Shown one piece after another: positions 1 through 10,800 of a DNA stretch of 64,000 bases; positions within the stretch are counted from its first letter, which is position 1, and each line of letters opens with the position of its first letter. Origin of the DNA: Muribaculum intestinale (GTDB taxonomy: Bacteria; Bacteroidota; Bacteroidia; Bacteroidales; Muribaculaceae); NCBI RefSeq assembly GCF_002201515.1, contig NZ_CP021421.1, positions 1,612,001 through 1,676,000 on the forward strand, read 5' to 3'. Below the pieces are notes generated by a model, which saw nothing but the letters and a program-made list of their open reading frames with translations, was not told where the DNA came from and did not search any database. A program made the position numbers and the translations under genes.

Positions 1-1
1 C

Positions 2-1309
2 AAGCTCCGTCTGTCATTCGGTATGTCGGGTAACGACCGTATCGACTCCGACCTCTACATCAAGCTCTATAAGGAAGGCGATGCCTCCAAGGCTTCAGGC
101 CTACTCCCTTCCGGTAAATATTATGAATTCCAGAGCAAATATCCGGTAAACCCCAACGTGAAGTGGGAGACTACCATCACCCGCAACGTCGGTCTTGACT
201 TCGGTATGTTCAACGGACGTCTCGACGGTACTGTCGACATCTACTGGAACACCACCAAGGATCTCCTGCTCGCCACACAGATACCCGGTGATACTGGTTT
301 CACACAGATGATGACCAACATCGGCCAGACCTCCAACCGTGGTGTTGAGCTCAACCTCAACGGATTCATTCTCGAAGGACGCGATTACTCGCTGAGCGCC
401 AGCTTCAACATCGGCTTCAACAAGGGTAAGATCGACAAGCTCTCCGAAGGCGAGGAGTCATTCTACACCACTGCTCCGAAAGTAGATGTCAACGACGACG
501 TGTTCTGGTACCGTGTAGGTAAGAAGATGGGCCAGATTTACGGCTATGTCAACGACGGTTTCTATACTGTTGACGACTTCACATTCGACTCAGAGGCCAA
601 CACCTATACACTCAAGCCCGGTGTCATCGACTGCTCGCTGCTTGCCGGAAACCTTGCCCCCGGTTCGCCCAAATTCAAGAAGACCGCTAAAGTCGATCCC
701 AATGACCCCAACGCCAATGTGCTTACTGCCGACGACCGTCAGTTTATCGGCAACACATCGCCGAAAATCTCGGGCGGCTTCGGACTCAATGCCACCTTCA
801 AAGGGTTTGACCTCGCCGCGTTCTTCAACTTCATGACAGGGTTCGACGTAATCAACCTCAACAAAATCAATATGAGCCTCATGCCGTCGAGCACAGGCGC
901 CTACCGCAACCTCTCGGCTGAATTCTCCGGAATGTGGCACCGCTACGACGAGATGGGCAACGATATGTACCGCAACCCCGAGCTGATGGCCTACTACAAC
1001 CGCAACGCCACAATGTGGAATCCGGCCAACATGACCAAGTCGTTCATCTCTACCTATGGTGTCGAGGACGGTTCGTTCATGCGTCTTCAGACTCTTACAC
1101 TCGGATACTCGCTTCCCAAGTCGTTGCTGCGCCATCTGCATATGTCGAAGTGCCGCTTCTATGCCACCGGCTACAACCTCTTCACAATCACCAACTACTC
1201 CGGATATGATCCTGAGGTAAATATCGGTCAGGGCACTTCGCCTAACATCGACTACAACATGTATCCCCGTTCGCGTACCTACACATTCGGTGTGCAGCTC
1301 GCTTTCTAA
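2..1309 (+). CDS. SusC-like TonB-dependent outer-membrane transporter, C-terminal part
   Basis: This is the C-terminal ~435 residues of a SusC/RagA-type TonB-dependent receptor that imports oligosaccharides across the outer membrane. The reading frame is open at the left window edge, so the signal peptide, carboxypeptidase-like domain and plug lie outside. What is seen is alternating aromatic beta-strand sequence typical of the barrel, motifs shared with SusC families (VKWETT, DFGMFNGRLDGTVDIYW, NRGVELNLNG, PKISGGFG), and a terminal aromatic strand ending YTFGVQLAF, as expected for BAM-recognised barrels. A susD gene follows after 19 bases, which fixes the pairing. Substrate cannot be read from this part. 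Confidence 0.93.
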   Translation, partial: KLRLSFGMSGNDRIDSDLYIKLYKEGDASKASGLLPSGKYYEFQSKYPVNPNVKWETTITRNVGLDFGMFNGRLDGTVDIYWNTTKDLLLATQIPGDTGFTQMMTNIGQTSNRGVELNLNGFILEGRDYSLSASFNIGFNKGKIDKLSEGEESFYTTAPKVDVNDDVFWYRVGKKMGQIYGYVNDGFYTVDDFTFDSEANTYTLKPGVIDCSLLAGNLAPGSPKFKKTAKVDPNDPNANVLTADDRQFIGNTSPKISGGFGLNATFKGFDLAAFFNFMTGFDVINLNKINMSLMPSSTGAYRNLSAEFSGMWHRYDEMGNDMYRNPELMAYYNRNATMWNPANMTKSFISTYGVEDGSFMRLQTLTLGYSLPKSLLRHLHMSKCRFYATGYNLFTITNYSGYDPEVNIGQGTSPNIDYNMYPRSRTYTFGVQLAF

Positions 1310-1328
1310 TCTCATCTAATTCACAGTC

Positions 1329-3248
1329 ATGAAACTCAATATATTCCGCTATATAGCTTTCGGCGCGATAGCCGTGTCGCTCTCAGCCTGCGAGGACTTC
1401 CTCGATGTAAGTCCCGACTCGTCGATTACCAACGAGGACATATTCTCATCGGAGGACGAGACAAAGGCGATGCTCAACACTATCTACACCAAGCTGACCG
1501 CCAACGACCTCTATGGTCTGGCATGGCCCTACACATTCAATACCAACACCGATGTCGAGATGAGGTCAAACGGCAACCAGAACTCCACCTCGGGCAACGG
1601 CGACGAAGTAAACTGCTTTGACATGCGTGCTCTATGGGGTTCGCTCGAAAAGACCTGGAATGCCGCATATGAGGCCGTCAACTACTGTAACGACTTTGTG
1701 GAGAACATGGAGCAGTCGCCCCTATTCTCGGCCCAGGTCAGCGGCACACCTACTATGATGCAGCAGATGTATGGTGAGGTGAAGTGTCTGCGCGCGATGC
1801 TCTATCTCGACCTTATCCGCACATGGGGCGACGTGCCTTACCGCACCGAGTCGACCAAGGTTGGCATCGACTTCTACGGAGAGGGTGTCACCGACCGCAA
1901 TGTGATTCTTTCCAGTCTCATCGACGACCTTATCGGCATAGAGGATCTTATGCTTCCTGCCGCCGACCTTACCGAGGGTGTTGAACGTGCCTCCCGCGAA
2001 TACTGTCAGGCGCTTATCGGACAGCTCTGTCTCTATCGCGGCGGATATGCCCTGCGCCCCGGTGGCTCTACCGGTGTGATGACCCGCGCCGATGATTATC
2101 TCGAATACTACCGTACGGCAAAGACCTACCTCGGCAAGGTGATTTCCGACAACCGTCATTCGCTCGACCGCGAGAGCTTCGCCGAAATGTGGGCCCGCGA
2201 ATGCCGCTGGCAGGTGCTCCGCGACGGTGACATCATATTCGAGGTGCCGATGATGAAGGATGGAAACGGTGCTTACGGCTACAACGTCGGCATGACTATC
2301 GGCTACAACGAGGACCGTCCCGGACATCAGTTCGGACAGGCTACCAACCGTGTCAACTTCTGCGGCCTCTATCCCTTCACTTTCGACCAGCGCGACCTCC
2401 GTCTCGATGTCACCTGTGTCCCCTACAAGTACGACGAGGACCTAAACCAGGAAGCCGACTTCGGCAAGAGCTGTGTGTCGGGCTGGAATATCGGCAAGTG
2501 GGATAAGATGAAGATGGATCTCGACAATATGATGTCGGGTATCGCCGGCTCGACCGGTATTAACGCCGTGCGTATGCGCTACGCCGACGTGCTCCTGATG
2601 TTTGCCGAGGTCGAGAATGAACTGAACGGTCCGACAGCCGACGCCAAGGAAGCGCTCAAGAAGGTGCGCCGCCGCGCTTTCGACAGCTCGCTCTATGGCG
2701 AGATGGTAGAGACATATGTCGAGGGTCTTGCCGGACGCGACGCATTCTTCAAGGCCATCATGGACGAGCGCGCCTGGGAATTCGGCGGTGAAGGTATACG
2801 CAAGTATGACCTCGCACGCTGGAACAAATATTCCGAAACTCTGATATACCTTTATAATAAACTCGCTGACTGGGGCAAGCGTGCCAACGGTATCGGTACC
2901 CGTGATGATGTGCGCGATGTAATCTACATGCGCAAGAGCACCAACGATGCCGGACGCACAACCCTTGAGTTCCGTGGCTTCAAGGAGTATGGCGAGGATG
3001 TCGATCACCCCGCATCCGAGGGATGGCGCGACCAGCAGGACTATGCCAAGAACTGGTGGACACGCAATGCCGAGACAGGTGACTACGAGCTTCACGACGA
3101 TGTGAAGTGGAGCTTACGTGGATACATCAACTATACCAATGCCGGAAGTGTCACCTCCGATATCCCCGTGCGTTATCTTTGTCCTTATCCAAGCCGTATC
3201 ATCACTACCCACAAGGGTAGCATACAGCAGCAGTACGGTTATCGTTAA
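1329..3248 (+). CDS. SusD-like glycan-binding lipoprotein (RagB/SusD family)
   Basis: Surface lipoprotein that caps the SusC channel and binds glycan. The N-terminus is a lipoprotein signal with Cys21 (SLSAC) followed by the family hallmark EDFLDVSPDSS. The 639-residue length is at the high end of the SusD range (usually 500-650). Typical C-terminal family motifs are present: VRMRYADVLLMFAEVENEL, a VRRRAF segment, then IMDERAWEFGGEG.RKYDLARWN. It lies 19 bases after the SusC gene and 12-24 bases before a lipoprotein gene, so the three are probably one transcript. The start is the ATG directly before the lipoprotein signal. Confidence 0.95.
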   Translation: MKLNIFRYIAFGAIAVSLSACEDFLDVSPDSSITNEDIFSSEDETKAMLNTIYTKLTANDLYGLAWPYTFNTNTDVEMRSNGNQNSTSGNGDEVNCFDMRALWGSLEKTWNAAYEAVNYCNDFVENMEQSPLFSAQVSGTPTMMQQMYGEVKCLRAMLYLDLIRTWGDVPYRTESTKVGIDFYGEGVTDRNVILSSLIDDLIGIEDLMLPAADLTEGVERASREYCQALIGQLCLYRGGYALRPGGSTGVMTRADDYLEYYRTAKTYLGKVISDNRHSLDRESFAEMWARECRWQVLRDGDIIFEVPMMKDGNGAYGYNVGMTIGYNEDRPGHQFGQATNRVNFCGLYPFTFDQRDLRLDVTCVPYKYDEDLNQEADFGKSCVSGWNIGKWDKMKMDLDNMMSGIAGSTGINAVRMRYADVLLMFAEVENELNGPTADAKEALKKVRRRAFDSSLYGEMVETYVEGLAGRDAFFKAIMDERAWEFGGEGIRKYDLARWNKYSETLIYLYNKLADWGKRANGIGTRDDVRDVIYMRKSTNDAGRTTLEFRGFKEYGEDVDHPASEGWRDQQDYAKNWWTRNAETGDYELHDDVKWSLRGYINYTNAGSVTSDIPVRYLCPYPSRIITTHKGSIQQQYGYR

Positions 3249-3272
3249 TTTTCACCTTTCATGCTCAGACTT

Positions 3273-4922
3273 ATGAAATTCAATATATTCCGTTTTGCAG
3301 CCATGGCGGCGGTTGCGCTCGCCCTCACTGCCTGCGACGACGATGACAAGTTTACCTCGCGTGGCGACCTGTTCCAGCCCCGCTTTGCAACAAGCCCCGA
3401 AGTCACCGTCAAGAATCACAACGATATGACGCTTGTATGGTACAAGGTCAACGACGCTGTAGGCTATACCGTGCAGCTCTTCGAGGACAGCTACTATCAG
3501 CGCCTTTTCATGGAACTTGAGACCACCGACCCATATGTGACCATCGAGGATATACCTTACGCGACCACATTCTATGTGAGAGTACGTTCCAATGCGGCCA
3601 ATCCTGCCAACAATTCACAGTGGGCCCGCTGCAACTTCTCTACCGAGGCACGTCCTGATTACGAGCAGATACTAATGGGCGTGTCAAAGACTGAAATCGG
3701 CGACAACGACGCTATAATCCGCTGGCGTGTCGACGCAGCCAATCCGGTCGACAGTTTCTCGGTGGTTCCGGCCATCTCGTCCGACATACCTTCGGTAAGC
3801 CGTTACGTGACATCAGAGGAGAAGCAGACCGGCGAGATACACGTTACAGGGCTTATCCCCTCCACACTGTATACAGTCAATGTCTACGACACCTCCAAGC
3901 CGCGTAAATACGACAAGCCCTACAATGCAGTGTCGCTCCGCACCACCGGTCCCGCGCCGGCTACCGTTGAGGTAGAGCCTACCGACGACCTCTCGGCCAT
4001 GCTGATTGCCGCCAACGACGATCCCGAGACTCCCGAAGGCACTGTATACGACCTCCTCGCAGGTACTACATATACTATCACTCCCTTTGCTATCAAGAAA
4101 GGATTCGTATTGCATGGTCCCTCTACGGGCGACCGTCCGGTAATCGTGATGAACGGCACTTGGAGCACCGCAGCCAACGCCAATATCGCCTCATTCTCGT
4201 TTGAGAATGTCGAACTTCGCAATCAGGCCGACAATCAGTACTTCTTCAACTCAGGCAATCCATTCGAAATGGAGACCGCATCGTTTACCAACTGTGTGTT
4301 CCGTCAGATTCGCCGTGGCTTCTGGCGTCACCAGGGTGCAAGCACCAAGCATATATCGAACATTGAGATTGACAACTGCTGGTTTGACCAGTGCGGGTGG
4401 CAGAGCGGTACTTACGGTACATTCGCATTCGGTTCAGGCAACAAGGACGAAATCGGCACATACGACCAGATTGACAATCTGACCATACGCAACACAACAT
4501 TCTCGCGTGGCGGATACAAACAGGATACTCGATTTGGCTGGGGCAATCTTGTCAACCACTCACAGTCGTCTCATCCGATTAATCTTATCATAGAGAGTGT
4601 CACATTCTACGATTTCTGTATCAACCAGCGTCTTGTCGACATTACCAACACCGAGCGCTCTACAGTAACCGTGCGCAATACCGTCATTGCATCCGACATG
4701 GGCGAGCTGCTTTCGCTCGGATCGGGCACACGCACTACATTCTCCAACAACTACGCTACTACCGACTACCGTCTTGGAGGCTCTCAGATTCGTGCCACAA
4801 GCGTCGGAGCAGCTGCGGCCGACCTGTTTGTGAATCCCGACGGCGGCGACCTTACCCTTAAGGACCACTCGTCGCTGATATTCATCAACGAGGCAGGCGA
4901 CCCGCGCTGGCTCGTCGACTGA
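3273..4922 (+). CDS. PUL lipoprotein with FN3-like and DUF4957/DUF5123-type beta-helix domains
   Basis: Surface lipoprotein encoded third in the Sus-type operon. I chose the ATG at 3273 because it gives MKFNIFRF..., matching the susD signal, with lipobox Cys21 (LTAC); an in-frame ATG at 3261 adds four residues. After an acidic linker there are two beta-sandwich segments resembling fibronectin type III (about residues 40-125 and 130-220). From about residue 230 the protein resembles the DUF4957/DUF5123 pair found in Bacteroidetes Sus loci: short Asn/Phe-rich rungs (VELRNQADN, IDNCWFDQCGW, LTIRNTTFSRGG) that look like a right-handed parallel beta-helix. Such proteins are thought to be glycan-binding or lyase-like; no catalytic residues could be assigned. 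A strong hairpin terminator follows. Confidence 0.8.
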   Translation: MKFNIFRFAAMAAVALALTACDDDDKFTSRGDLFQPRFATSPEVTVKNHNDMTLVWYKVNDAVGYTVQLFEDSYYQRLFMELETTDPYVTIEDIPYATTFYVRVRSNAANPANNSQWARCNFSTEARPDYEQILMGVSKTEIGDNDAIIRWRVDAANPVDSFSVVPAISSDIPSVSRYVTSEEKQTGEIHVTGLIPSTLYTVNVYDTSKPRKYDKPYNAVSLRTTGPAPATVEVEPTDDLSAMLIAANDDPETPEGTVYDLLAGTTYTITPFAIKKGFVLHGPSTGDRPVIVMNGTWSTAANANIASFSFENVELRNQADNQYFFNSGNPFEMETASFTNCVFRQIRRGFWRHQGASTKHISNIEIDNCWFDQCGWQSGTYGTFAFGSGNKDEIGTYDQIDNLTIRNTTFSRGGYKQDTRFGWGNLVNHSQSSHPINLIIESVTFYDFCINQRLVDITNTERSTVTVRNTVIASDMGELLSLGSGTRTTFSNNYATTDYRLGGSQIRATSVGAAAADLFVNPDGGDLTLKDHSSLIFINEAGDPRWLVD

Positions 4923-4952
4923 TTAGCTGAAACAACACACTGAATAGACCGA

Positions 4953-4990
4953 CTCGCCGTACCGGATATGTCCGGTACGGCGAGCCTGTT
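4953..4990 (+). terminator. Rho-independent-type terminator closing the first Sus operon
   Basis: A perfect 14-bp inverted repeat (CTCGCCGTACCGGA / its complement) with a 4-base loop TATG sits 30 bases after the lipoprotein stop codon and is followed by a T-rich stretch. It separates the susC-susD-lipoprotein group from the GH2 gene, which has its own promoter. Confidence 0.8.
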
Positions 4991-5054
4991 GTTATTATAT
5001 TAAGAGTTTGTTATGAAACGCCTCTCTTAATATTCCATAAAGTTTTCAGCGTGA

Positions 5055-5086
5055 TTTGATTTAATGTCAATTATGTGCTATATTTG
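5055..5086 (+). promoter_or_regulatory. Bacteroidetes-type promoter for the GH2 gene
   Basis: TTTG at 5055-5058 and TATATTTG at 5079-5086, separated by 20 bases, match the Bacteroidetes primary sigma consensus (TTTG, TAnnTTTG). It lies about 55 bases upstream of the GH2 start codon. Confidence 0.75.
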
Positions 5087-5140
5087 TAGCTTTGAATAAA
5101 ATCAGTGCAACTTACCTTTTGACGTAATAAAGCGCCTATC

Positions 5141-7648
5141 ATGAAAAAATCCTTTTGTTATACTGCTTTGTCTGCGGCCATGGCCGTGGTTTCTTTAAGC
5201 GCCTCGGCACGCAGCACACAGCTGCTTGAGAAAGGGTGGAGGTTTACCCGTGAGGACAACAGTGAATTCTCAGTTCCGTCTTACGACGACCGGTTGTGGC
5301 AGGCTGTGACCGTACCCCATGACTGGGCTATATACGGCCCCTTCAGCTGGCAGAACGACATGCAGAAAGTGGCTATCGCACAGGACGGTCAGAAAGAAGC
5401 CATGGAACATGCCGGACGCACCGGAGGCCTCCCTTTTGTAGGCACCGGATGGTATCGCAACGATATTGATATCCCCGCTCTTGCTCCTGGCGAGCGAGTT
5501 ACACTAAAGTTTGACGGCGCCATGTCGCATGCGCGAGTGTATGTCAACGGCAAGGAAGCCGGCTACTGGCCCTACGGATACAATTCTTTCTATTTCGACA
5601 TAACCGGCCTTGTAAAGCCCGGCGAGAAAAACAATATCGCCGTAAGGTTGGAGAACCTGCCCGAATCGTCGCGCTGGTATCCCGGAGCGGGGCTGTACCG
5701 CAATGTACACCTTATTGTTACCGACGGAGCCTATATACCCGTGTGGGGCACATACATCACCACTCCCAATGTCAGCAAAGAGTGGGCCAAAGTAGATGTC
5801 GCCACCGAGGTACGCCTCCCCGCCGGTGCCGACGAGGCGCAGTATTCGCTGCGTACCTCTGTCTACTCCCCTTCGGGCGAGATGGTCAAGAGCGTCACTA
5901 CACCACTGTCGGACCTCCAATACAATGACAGCACCGTGCGTCAGTCGTTTGTCGTTGACCGTCCGGCGCTGTGGTCGCCTGATGCACCGCAATTGTATGA
6001 AGCGAAGAGCGAGCTTATCGGCAACGGCAAGGTAAGAGATGAGTACCTTACCACATTCGGCATACGCTCTATCGAGATACGTCCCAATGAGGGATTCTTC
6101 CTCAACGGCGAGAAGACTGTGTTCAAGGGTGTGTGCAATCACCATGATCTCGGCCCCTTGGGCGCGGCTGTCAACGATGCCGCCATACGCCGCCAGATAC
6201 GCATTCTCAAGGATATGGGTTGCAACGCTATCCGCACATCCCACAACATGCCTGCTCCCGAGCTGGTAAAGGCATGCGACGAGATGGGCATGATGGTGAT
6301 GGCCGAGAGCTTCGACGAATGGCGTCGCCCCAAGGTAAAAAACGGCTACAACCTCCTATTTGACGAGTGGGCCGAGAAGGACCTTACCAATCTTATAAAG
6401 AATTACCGCAACAGTCCCTCGGTGGTCATGTGGTGTATCGGCAACGAGGTATCGGAACAGTGGCATCCCGGCGACGTCAAGACCGCATATTTCCTCCAGA
6501 ACATATGCCACCGTCTTGACCCGACACGTCCCGTCACCCAGGGCATGGACGGTCCCGACGCTGTGCTCAACAACAACTTCGCTGCGATAATGGATGTGGC
6601 CGGATTCAATTACCGTCCCTTTAAATATCCTGAGGCATACCAGAAACTGCCACAGCAGATTGTACTTGGCACAGAGACGGCCTCTACCGTCAGCTCGCGC
6701 GGTGTCTACAAATTCCCCGTAGAGCGCAAGGCTATGGCCACCTACGACGACCACCAGGCCTCAGGCTACGATGTGGAACACTGCGGATGGTCCAATCTTC
6801 CTGAAGATGATTTCATCCAGCATGAGGACCTTCCCTACTGCATAGGCGAGTTCGTATGGACCGGATTTGACTACCTCGGAGAGCCTACACCGTATTATAC
6901 CAACTGGCCGAGCCACAGCTCGCTGTTCGGCATTGTCGACCTTGCGGGCATACCCAAGGACCGCTACTATCTCTATCGCAGCCACTGGAATCCCGAGGCC
7001 TCGACCTTGCATATACTGCCTCACTGGACATTCCCCGGACGCGAGGGCGAAGTGACTCCGGTATTTGTCTACACCAACCATCCCGAGGCCGAACTGTTTA
7101 TCAACGGCGTAAGCCAGGGACGCCGCAAGAAGGACCTCTCCGTGGGAATCGACAGCTCATATACTGAGGCCGCACAGAAGAGTTTCGAGCGACAGAAGCG
7201 CTACCGACTCATGTGGATGGATACCCGTTATGAGCCGGGCACCGTCACCGTGGTGGCTTACGATGCCGCCGGTACTCCCGTCGATACCGCCGAAGTGCGT
7301 ACCGCAGGCAAGCCCCACCATCTTGTTGTGACCGCCGACCGCGACAGCTATGTGGCCGACGGACGCGACATGGCGTTTATCAACGTGAAGGTTGTCGACA
7401 AGGATGGAAACCTGTGTCCCGATGCCTCGCAGAAAGTGAAATTCGCTGTAAAGGGCGCCGGCACATACCATGCCGCTGCAAACGGCGACGCATCTTCGCT
7501 CGAATCGTTCCAGGAGCCTCAGATGTCGCTGTTCCATGGCCAGCTTACAGCCGTAGTGCGCACCGGCGAGAAACCCGGTGAGATTGTATTCACGGCCTCG
7601 GCGCCGGGAGTGAAATCTGCCCGAATAACTCTTAACTCTACAAAATAA
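5141..7648 (+). CDS. Secreted glycoside hydrolase family 2 enzyme (beta-galactosidase type)
   Basis: Exo-acting retaining glycosidase, probably periplasmic, that trims oligosaccharides taken up by the upstream SusCD pair. There is a signal peptide (residues 1 to ~23, cleaved near SASA-RS). Domain order: GH2 sugar-binding jelly roll (~30-200), immunoglobulin-like domain (~205-310), TIM barrel (~315-600), a DUF4982-like domain (~620-715), and a C-terminal Ig-like domain of the bacterial GH2 'domain 5' type (~725-835). The acid/base is Glu436 in WCIGNEVSE and the nucleophile is Glu512 in GTETAS. Family architecture favours beta-galactosidase, but other GH2 activities cannot be excluded. It has its own promoter, so it is a neighbouring transcription unit of the same locus. 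Confidence 0.9.
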   Translation: MKKSFCYTALSAAMAVVSLSASARSTQLLEKGWRFTREDNSEFSVPSYDDRLWQAVTVPHDWAIYGPFSWQNDMQKVAIAQDGQKEAMEHAGRTGGLPFVGTGWYRNDIDIPALAPGERVTLKFDGAMSHARVYVNGKEAGYWPYGYNSFYFDITGLVKPGEKNNIAVRLENLPESSRWYPGAGLYRNVHLIVTDGAYIPVWGTYITTPNVSKEWAKVDVATEVRLPAGADEAQYSLRTSVYSPSGEMVKSVTTPLSDLQYNDSTVRQSFVVDRPALWSPDAPQLYEAKSELIGNGKVRDEYLTTFGIRSIEIRPNEGFFLNGEKTVFKGVCNHHDLGPLGAAVNDAAIRRQIRILKDMGCNAIRTSHNMPAPELVKACDEMGMMVMAESFDEWRRPKVKNGYNLLFDEWAEKDLTNLIKNYRNSPSVVMWCIGNEVSEQWHPGDVKTAYFLQNICHRLDPTRPVTQGMDGPDAVLNNNFAAIMDVAGFNYRPFKYPEAYQKLPQQIVLGTETASTVSSRGVYKFPVERKAMATYDDHQASGYDVEHCGWSNLPEDDFIQHEDLPYCIGEFVWTGFDYLGEPTPYYTNWPSHSSLFGIVDLAGIPKDRYYLYRSHWNPEASTLHILPHWTFPGREGEVTPVFVYTNHPEAELFINGVSQGRRKKDLSVGIDSSYTEAAQKSFERQKRYRLMWMDTRYEPGTVTVVAYDAAGTPVDTAEVRTAGKPHHLVVTADRDSYVADGRDMAFINVKVVDKDGNLCPDASQKVKFAVKGAGTYHAAANGDASSLESFQEPQMSLFHGQLTAVVRTGEKPGEIVFTASAPGVKSARITLNSTK

Positions 7649-7672
7649 CAGTACAACACTGTTTATAGAAAC

Positions 7673-7717
7673 ACAGGTGAGCCATTGTCCCCGCAACAAG
7701 GACAATGGCTCACCTGT
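7673..7717 (+). terminator. Hairpin terminator after the GH2 gene
   Basis: A perfect 18-bp inverted repeat (left arm ACAGGTGAGCCATTGTCC, 9-base loop) begins 25 bases after the GH2 stop. It lacks a strong T-run, so it may act as a bidirectional stop or an RNA-stabilising hairpin. Confidence 0.6.
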
Positions 7718-7827
7718 CAATGTATATATCCTTGTCGGCAAAAACAATATCAATATGTGTGTCCTGACGTAAATATTGTATATCTTTACGCAGGAATTAT
7801 GTAAATTTTGTAAACGATATACTTGCA

Positions 7828-10800
7828 ATGCGAAAAATCCTGCTGTCAGCCGTCGCGCTGGCCCTGTCTTTCTGTGTGATTGGAGTGGCCGATATGATGG
7901 CCGCGGCTTTTACCCCTGTGCTCTACGGCAACCTGATTTATACCCGTACATGGGGCGATGAAGACGCTACCCGTGCCGGCGTATACCGCTTCAATGCCTC
8001 AAATGCTCCTGAGGTAGCGTTGGAATATCATCCCGGCGAGGGGAATATCTATGCCAACGGCGGAGCTGTGTATGCCGACGGGAAATATTATGTGCTCACA
8101 CATGTGCCCAACACCGGCAAGATACAGAAAAATATTCTCTATACCTACGATGCCGACACGTGGACTCTGATATCCGAGAAGGAAATACCGCTCTCGACAT
8201 CAGCTTCCGACCTTACCTGGTGTCCGGTCGACAACAAGGTATACGGAGTGTTCACCAACTCGACATCTTCGGGATATGTGTTCGGCACGCTCTGTCTTGA
8301 CGATGGCGTCGTAAGCGAAATCAAGGAGATCACCCTCATGGACGGAAACCGTCCTGTATCGTTTCTTGTGGTTGCCGCCGACAAGGAGGGTGACATCTAC
8401 GGCATAGCCTCGACGGGCGACCTCTATCGTTTCGACCGTCTCACCGGCGACTATACGTGTGTCGGCCCTACAGGATTCGTGCCCGCCCTGTGGAATCAGT
8501 CGGGATGTTTCGACTTCACTACCGGCGAGCTTTACTGGGCCGCATGCAATGCCGACCTTTCTGCGCTCTTTATCGTGGATACCTCGACCGGCGCAGCCAC
8601 ACGTGTCTGCACATTTGCCGACGATGAGGAGTTCGTCGGGCTCTACTCGCTAAGCTCTGTGGCCGACCTCAAGGGGCCGCAGGCTGTCGGTTCGCTCACA
8701 GTCGTACTTGACCGCAACGTGCTTTCCGGCACAATATCTTTCGATATGCCCTCGGTCACTATTTCCGGTGACGCCGTTTCCGGCTCTCTGGATTATACCG
8801 TAGAGGATGGCGGCACCGTCATCATGTCAGGTACGGCCTCTGCCGGTGCTACGGTCGAGCGCGACATTACCTTTGCTGAAGGGCTGCATACACTCGTGGT
8901 ATATGCAGCATCCTCCGAAGGGCGCGGTGCATCCTCGCGCCTTACCGTATATGCCGGAGATGACACCCCTGCAGTTCCGTCGGGGGTGTCGGCGGTGAAA
9001 ACCGGCGATGAGATAGTCATATCCTGGAATGCCGTAGCCGACGGTGCCCACCGCGGCTATGTCGACCCGTCCGCTGTCACCTATACAGTCACCAGAATGC
9101 CCGATGCGCAGGTAGTTGCTTCCGGCATTTCGTCGACGTCATGTAAAGACACTGCGTTGCCCTCTCTGCTCGGCGACTATACATATGAGGTTGCTGCATC
9201 ATATGCTGGAAAACAAGGCTCGCCGGCCGTGTCCGCGCCATTGACCCTTGGCTCAACACTGTCGGCTCCGGTGGCGTTTGACCTTACCGATGAGGCGCAG
9301 TTCAAGTTTTTTACGGTAATAGATGCCAACGCCGACGGCACTACATGGCAGTGGAGCATCAACGGCACACGCTGCAACTACCACCGCACCAACAACACCG
9401 ATGACTGGCTTGTTACTCCGCCTGTAGAGCTAAAGGCCGGCCATCGCTACAAGATAGAGATAGAGGGGCGCTCGGGGAGCAACCGGTATAAGGAGATGTT
9501 TGAGGTGATGGCCGGACCGTCGCCGCATGCCGAGGCTCTTGCTATTCCTGTGATAGGGCCGACTGAGCTCACTGCCGGCAACCGGGAGACTGTCACCGCA
9601 GTGTTCACTCCCGACGCCGACGGCCCTTGCCGTTTCGGTATCCACGGTATCAGCGAGAAATATATGAACGGGATATACATCTACTCCTTCTCTGTTTCAG
9701 AGCCGGTGGCTCCCGGGGCGCCGGTCGCTCCGTCGGCCCTTGTAGCTGAGGCCGCTCCCTTGGGCAGACTGGAGGCCACAGTCTCTGCAATAGCTCCTGT
9801 AGAAGCTGTCGACGGTTCTGCGATTGTCTCGCTTCTGAAAGCTGAGATTGTCAATCTTACCACCGGCAATACGGTCTCTGTCGTTGATAATCCGGAGCCT
9901 GGCGCGCAGGTATCTGTCACAGATGTCGCTCCTGTCAACGGTTTCAATGAATATTCGGTGGTGTTCTACACCGAGGCAGGTAAGGGGTATCCCGCTACGG
10001 TCAGTGTCTATGTCGGAGAGGATATACCGCAGCCTGTATCCGATGTGGTTTTGCGCCAGGAGGGTGACAATGCCGTGCTTGTGTGGAAAGCTCCCGCCGA
10101 GGGTGTCAACGGCGGCTATGTGAATCCCGACCGGCTCACCTACCGGGTGGCCCTCTCGTCGAGTTCAGTTACCGTGGCGCCCTCGCTTACGGAATGCACC
10201 TTTACCGACAGCTCACAGCCTACCGACGGCCAGCGAGTGCTCCAATATACCGTCTATGCCACAAGTGCAGCCGGTACCTCGTCGGGCACACGCTCCAACA
10301 GTCTGACATTCGGCACACCTTACACTGCTCCGTTCGTTGAGTCGTTTTCCGGCGGCAGGGAGGACATGTCGCCATGGGTGACAATTGTGGAGGAGGGGAC
10401 GGGCTATCCGTCGTGGACTCCCACAACAAAGGGATATGACAATATCGACTACTCGCAGGACGGCGATGCCGGATGGGTGAAATATTCGTCCAACGGCACT
10501 GTCACGCTTGTATCGCCGCTTGTCGATATCGCTCCCCTCCGCTCGCCGATGCTGAAATTCTGGATGATGTCGCCCGACGGTCCTGTCGCCCTTGACGTGA
10601 TGGTGTCGGCCGATCAGGGTCTTACATGGGACATCCTGTGTTCTCTGCAGGCCGAATGTGCCGCGTGGGAGTGCGTTACCTTCGGTCTTGACCGATATGC
10701 TTCTGCAAATCGCCTTCAGGTAGCATTCAAAGCCGCCACCCGCGATTACAACGATATGATGCTCGACAATATCCGGCTTACCGACAGCCGGGCCATAGAC